From Alphaproteobacteria bacterium (lineage in GTDB: Bacteria > Pseudomonadota > Alphaproteobacteria > UBA6615): a stretch of DNA of 64,000 nucleotides. This document shows positions 61,737 to 64,000 of the stretch, in pieces; within the stretch, counting starts at the first letter, position 1, and every line of letters starts with the position of its first letter. The notes under the pieces were generated by a model. That model was not told where the DNA came from and searched no databases. It saw nothing but the letters and a program-made list of their open reading frames with translations. Location: assembly GCA_002727315.1 (NCBI GenBank), contig PBWR01000007.1, positions 1 through 64,000 of the forward strand, read 5' to 3'. The translations under genes and the position numbers were made by a program.

Positions 61737-63166
61737 TCGGACGCGCGCTCCCAGCCCAGGCTGGCAACCAGCTCGGAAATCCGGTTGACCTGCACACTGT
61801 TCATGCGATTTCCCGGATAGGGATAGGTGACGCCGGTCGTCAACACGAGATCGGACTCGTCGAGAAAATTACGTTGCCACAGCATCTCCAGCACCAGGCC
61901 GAAATGATCCATGCTCGATTTCGGGAACGGCACATTGCTGTGCACACCCATTGTGCCGGCTATCAGATTGAAGCTGCGCGCCGCGGCGATATCGTCGCTG
62001 ACCGCAATGATCGGCTGGCGCGGTCGACCGGCCGCGATCATGCGCGCCGCGAATCCGGAGCGAGTAATCGCCACGATCCTGGTGATCGGCAGGGCGCGGC
62101 ACATCATCGGGATGACCCGCGACATCACCTCCGGCACCGAGTCTCCGATCTCGGGCGCATCGGCATCGAGTAAGTCTTGCGCATGGGTCTCCGCCGCCTC
62201 GGAAACCTCTCGCATCAGACGGACCGCTTCTTCGGGGAAATCACCGATCGCGGTTTCACCCGAAAGCATTGTCGCCGCGCAGCCGTCGAGCACCGCGTTG
62301 GAGATATCACTCACCTCGGCCTTCGTCGGGAACGAGTTCTGGATCATGGTGTGGAGCATCTCGGTCGCGATGATGACCGGCCGGCCGTGCCGGCGCGCCG
62401 CCTCGATAATCCGCTTCTGGCGCAGGGCGACGTCATGCAGGCTGGTTTCCACAGAGAGATCACCGCGGTCGACCATGATGGCGTCGGCGGCTTCGGCAAT
62501 CTCCTGGACATTGTCCATGCCGCCCTGGTTCTCGACCTTGGCGACGATGCGCGGAGAGGTCTCGCCGATCAGATCCCGGAACTGGCGAATCTGATCGGCC
62601 GATTCAACAAAGCTCAGGCCGATGAAATCGACTCCCGTTTCACGCGCGAAGGCAATCATCGCTTCATCGCGCGGTGTCACCGACGGCGTGTTCAGCTTGA
62701 CGAACGGCACGTTGATACCTTTGCGACTGCGCAACTGCCCGGCGGTCTCGGCACGGCAGACAATGTCGCGCCCATCGACACGAAGCACGGTGAAACGGAG
62801 CGTGCCGTCATCCGCCAGCACGATATGTCCGGCCTCGAGGTCGGTGTGCAGATCGGGATAGTTGACCGGCACCTTCGCGCTGCCGTCATGGTCCGGCTCG
62901 GTCGTCAGGATGATTTCGTCGCCCAGCTCGAAGCTCGGCTCGTGCTCGAGTTGTGTCGTGCGGATCTTGCGGCCCGGGATATCGAGCAGAATCGGTACTT
63001 CCGGCAACACCCGTCGCACCTCGGCGATCGCGTGCCGGTGCCAATCGAGATCGGCATGGGAGCCATTCAGCCGCGCCACGTTCATGCCGGCCTCGCGCAA
63101 TGCGAGCAGCGCCGGCTCCGGCAGACTGCGCGGACCGATCGTGCAGACGATACGGGTTCGGTTCAT
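61733..63166 (-). CDS. Pyruvate-kinase-family protein of the glycan run
   Basis: A 477-residue pyruvate kinase fold: TRIVCTIGPRSLPEPALLAL, AGMNVARLNGSHADLDWHR, VPILLDIPGRKIRTTQLE, IVAKVENQGGMDNVQEI with the catalytic Lys, IMVDRGDLSVETS, VIIATEMLHTMIQNSFPTKA EVSDISNAVLDGC (metal region) and the C-terminal allosteric-type domain. Several usually invariant positions differ: F to G in LNGSH, Q to P-G-R in the DLQGPKIR block, MVARGDLG to MVDRGDLS, ATQML to ATEML. It could supply or consume PEP for the nonulosonate synthase, or act on another substrate. ATG 63166; a TTG at 63184 is the alternative. Confidence 0.82.
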   Translation of the reverse strand: MNRTRIVCTIGPRSLPEPALLALREAGMNVARLNGSHADLDWHRHAIAEVRRVLPEVPILLDIPGRKIRTTQLEHEPSFELGDEIILTTEPDHDGSAKVPVNYPDLHTDLEAGHIVLADDGTLRFTVLRVDGRDIVCRAETAGQLRSRKGINVPFVKLNTPSVTPRDEAMIAFARETGVDFIGLSFVESADQIRQFRDLIGETSPRIVAKVENQGGMDNVQEIAEAADAIMVDRGDLSVETSLHDVALRQKRIIEAARRHGRPVIIATEMLHTMIQNSFPTKAEVSDISNAVLDGCAATMLSGETAIGDFPEEAVRLMREVSEAAETHAQDLLDADAPEIGDSVPEVMSRVIPMMCRALPITRIVAITRSGFAARMIAAGRPRQPIIAVSDDIAAARSFNLIAGTMGVHSNVPFPKSSMDHFGLVLEMLWQRNFLDESDLVLTTGVTYPYPGNRMNSVQVNRISELVASLGWERASE

Positions 63167-63170
63167 GACG

Positions 63171-64000
63171 TCAGTCCTCGACAAACAATGGCAAGCCGTC
63201 GATCGCGGCGACGATCTGGGGCCGCATCAGGCGGCTGTCGGGTTGATGGCCTTCGACCAGCACGCGGCGCATGTCGGTCCCGCTGATTTCATGCGTCACA
63301 TCGCTGCCCTGGTGCGGGCAGGTCTGTTCGGTGACGATGCCATCGCAAACCGCACAGAAATAGGGTCCGTGCAACCGCATGATCTCGATGCCGAGATCGC
63401 CCTCGAAACGACGTGTCAGCTCATGCGCCTCGTACCGGCCGTACCAGCCGCCGACGCCGGCATGGTCGCGGCCGACAATGAAATGTGTACAGCCATAGTT
63501 GCGCCTGATCAGGGCATGGAAGACGGCCTCGCGGGGGCCGGCATAGCGCATCACCGTCGACAGGATACCGAGCACAACCTTGTTGTCCGGCAGAAACTGG
63601 CCGACGAGAGCACGATAACCCGCCATGACGACCTGGGGCGTGTAGTCACCGGCGCGCTTGTGTCCCACCAACGGCTGCACGAACAGGCCATCGGCATGTT
63701 CCAGGGCGACACGCTGCAGATATTCGTGCGCACGATGTGGCACGTTGCGTGTTTGGAACCCCACGACGCGCTGCCAGCCGCGCTCGGCGAAGATTGCCCG
63801 GGTCTCGTCCGGGGTCAGCTCGTCGGCCGAAATATCGAAGCTTGCGCGCTTGAGCAGACGCACCGGGCCGCCGACGAAGATCGGCTTCTGCCGATTGAAG
63901 AAGGCCACACCGGGATGGCTGTCATCATCGGTGCCATAAACCTGTCGCACCGCGGCCGGTCGATCGCAGCTGTAGAAGTCGCGCGGTTCGAGTTCACCGA
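63171..64000 (-). CDS. sat: ATP sulfurylase (sulfate adenylyltransferase), start outside the window
   Basis: Makes APS from ATP and sulfate. The frame is open to base 64000; 276 C-terminal codons are visible. VVGFQTRNVPHRAHEYLQR has the QTRN and HRAH ATP-binding motifs, VGRDHAGVGGWYGRYEAHEL the GRDHAGxG motif, and CAVCDGIVTEQTCPH the Cys cluster of bacterial homo-oligomeric Sat. The homologous tail with EISGTDMRRVLVEGHQ is intact. It is upstream of, and probably co-transcribed with, the pyruvate-kinase-like gene, which suggests sulfate activation for glycan sulfation rather than assimilation. cysC or sulfotransferase genes would be expected beyond the window. Confidence 0.92.
   Translation of the reverse strand, partial: GELEPRDFYSCDRPAAVRQVYGTDDDSHPGVAFFNRQKPIFVGGPVRLLKRASFDISADELTPDETRAIFAERGWQRVVGFQTRNVPHRAHEYLQRVALEHADGLFVQPLVGHKRAGDYTPQVVMAGYRALVGQFLPDNKVVLGILSTVMRYAGPREAVFHALIRRNYGCTHFIVGRDHAGVGGWYGRYEAHELTRRFEGDLGIEIMRLHGPYFCAVCDGIVTEQTCPHQGSDVTHEISGTDMRRVLVEGHQPDSRLMRPQIVAAIDGLPLFVED

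Overview
The window is a GC-rich chromosomal segment from an alphaproteobacterium, probably of a Rhodospirillales-like lineage. The evidence is the cell-cycle regulator gcrA, a mitofilin/Mic60-like gene lying between hemD and hemY, a DUF1674 (SDHAF4-like) gene and a CcrM/GcrA-type gene complement. No rRNA operon, CRISPR array or replication origin was seen. The only tRNA recognised is tRNA-Thr(CGT).

Region 1 (1-11 kb) begins with the 3' part of a ZnuA-type zinc-binding protein. Small metabolic genes follow on the minus strand (bicupin, AhpD-like, YghU-type GST, HbpS/GlcG-like, a membrane protein), then tRNA-Thr. Next to the tRNA is a small graveyard: a SHOCT-tailed ORF without a start, the left end of an IS3-family element and the C-terminal half of a tyrosine integrase. 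Then comes the minus-strand block hemC-hemD-mic60-like-hemY, divergent from tsaD.

Region 2 (10-21.5 kb) is mostly plus-strand housekeeping: tsaD, gpsA, a Rieske protein, acs, htpX, gcrA, rsmB, rpe and a heparinase II/III-like gene. It is unusually rich in broken genes: a 26-codon oxygenase stub, an ABM-domain gene with a stop codon, a DEDDh exonuclease with a stop plus a frame break, and htpX with a frame break.

Region 3 (21.5-30.4 kb) opens the surface-glycan island. It has two deletion scars: an epimerase start joined to a sugar nucleotidyltransferase end, and a cysD piece joined to a cysN piece. It also has a nucleotide-sugar dehydrogenase and a two-gene regulatory unit of a winged-helix regulator and a NusG/RfaH-like antiterminator, whose promoter is covered by two near-identical inverted repeats. 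A GT-C membrane transferase, gtrA, an RfbH-type 3-dehydratase, a short-chain reductase and gtrB follow. Together these last five look like a Gtr-type tripartite transfer system wired to a 3,6-dideoxyhexose.

Region 4 (30.4-64 kb) is one continuous minus-strand run of 31 genes with no gap larger than 43 bases and thirteen four-base stop/start overlaps. It encodes most of the CMP-pseudaminic acid pathway (pseB, pseC, pseH, pseI, pseF, but no pseG), a LegB-like 4,6-dehydratase, a CBS-nucleotidyltransferase of the PtmE type, a second CMP-sugar synthetase, and an amidotransferase/HisH/HisF set that would make an acetamidino sugar. It also has several glycosyltransferases, a PglK/MsbA-type ABC exporter and many decorating enzymes (carbamoyl-, methyl-, acyl- and acetyltransferases, a deacetylase-like protein, an asparagine-synthase-like amidating enzyme, a phytanoyl-dioxygenase-like hydroxylase). 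A pyruvate-kinase paralogue and ATP sulfurylase sit at the upstream end. The likely product is a heavily modified nonulosonic-acid glycan (flagellin glycan, O-antigen or capsule). The RfaH-like protein is the natural candidate to keep polymerase going through so long a transcript.
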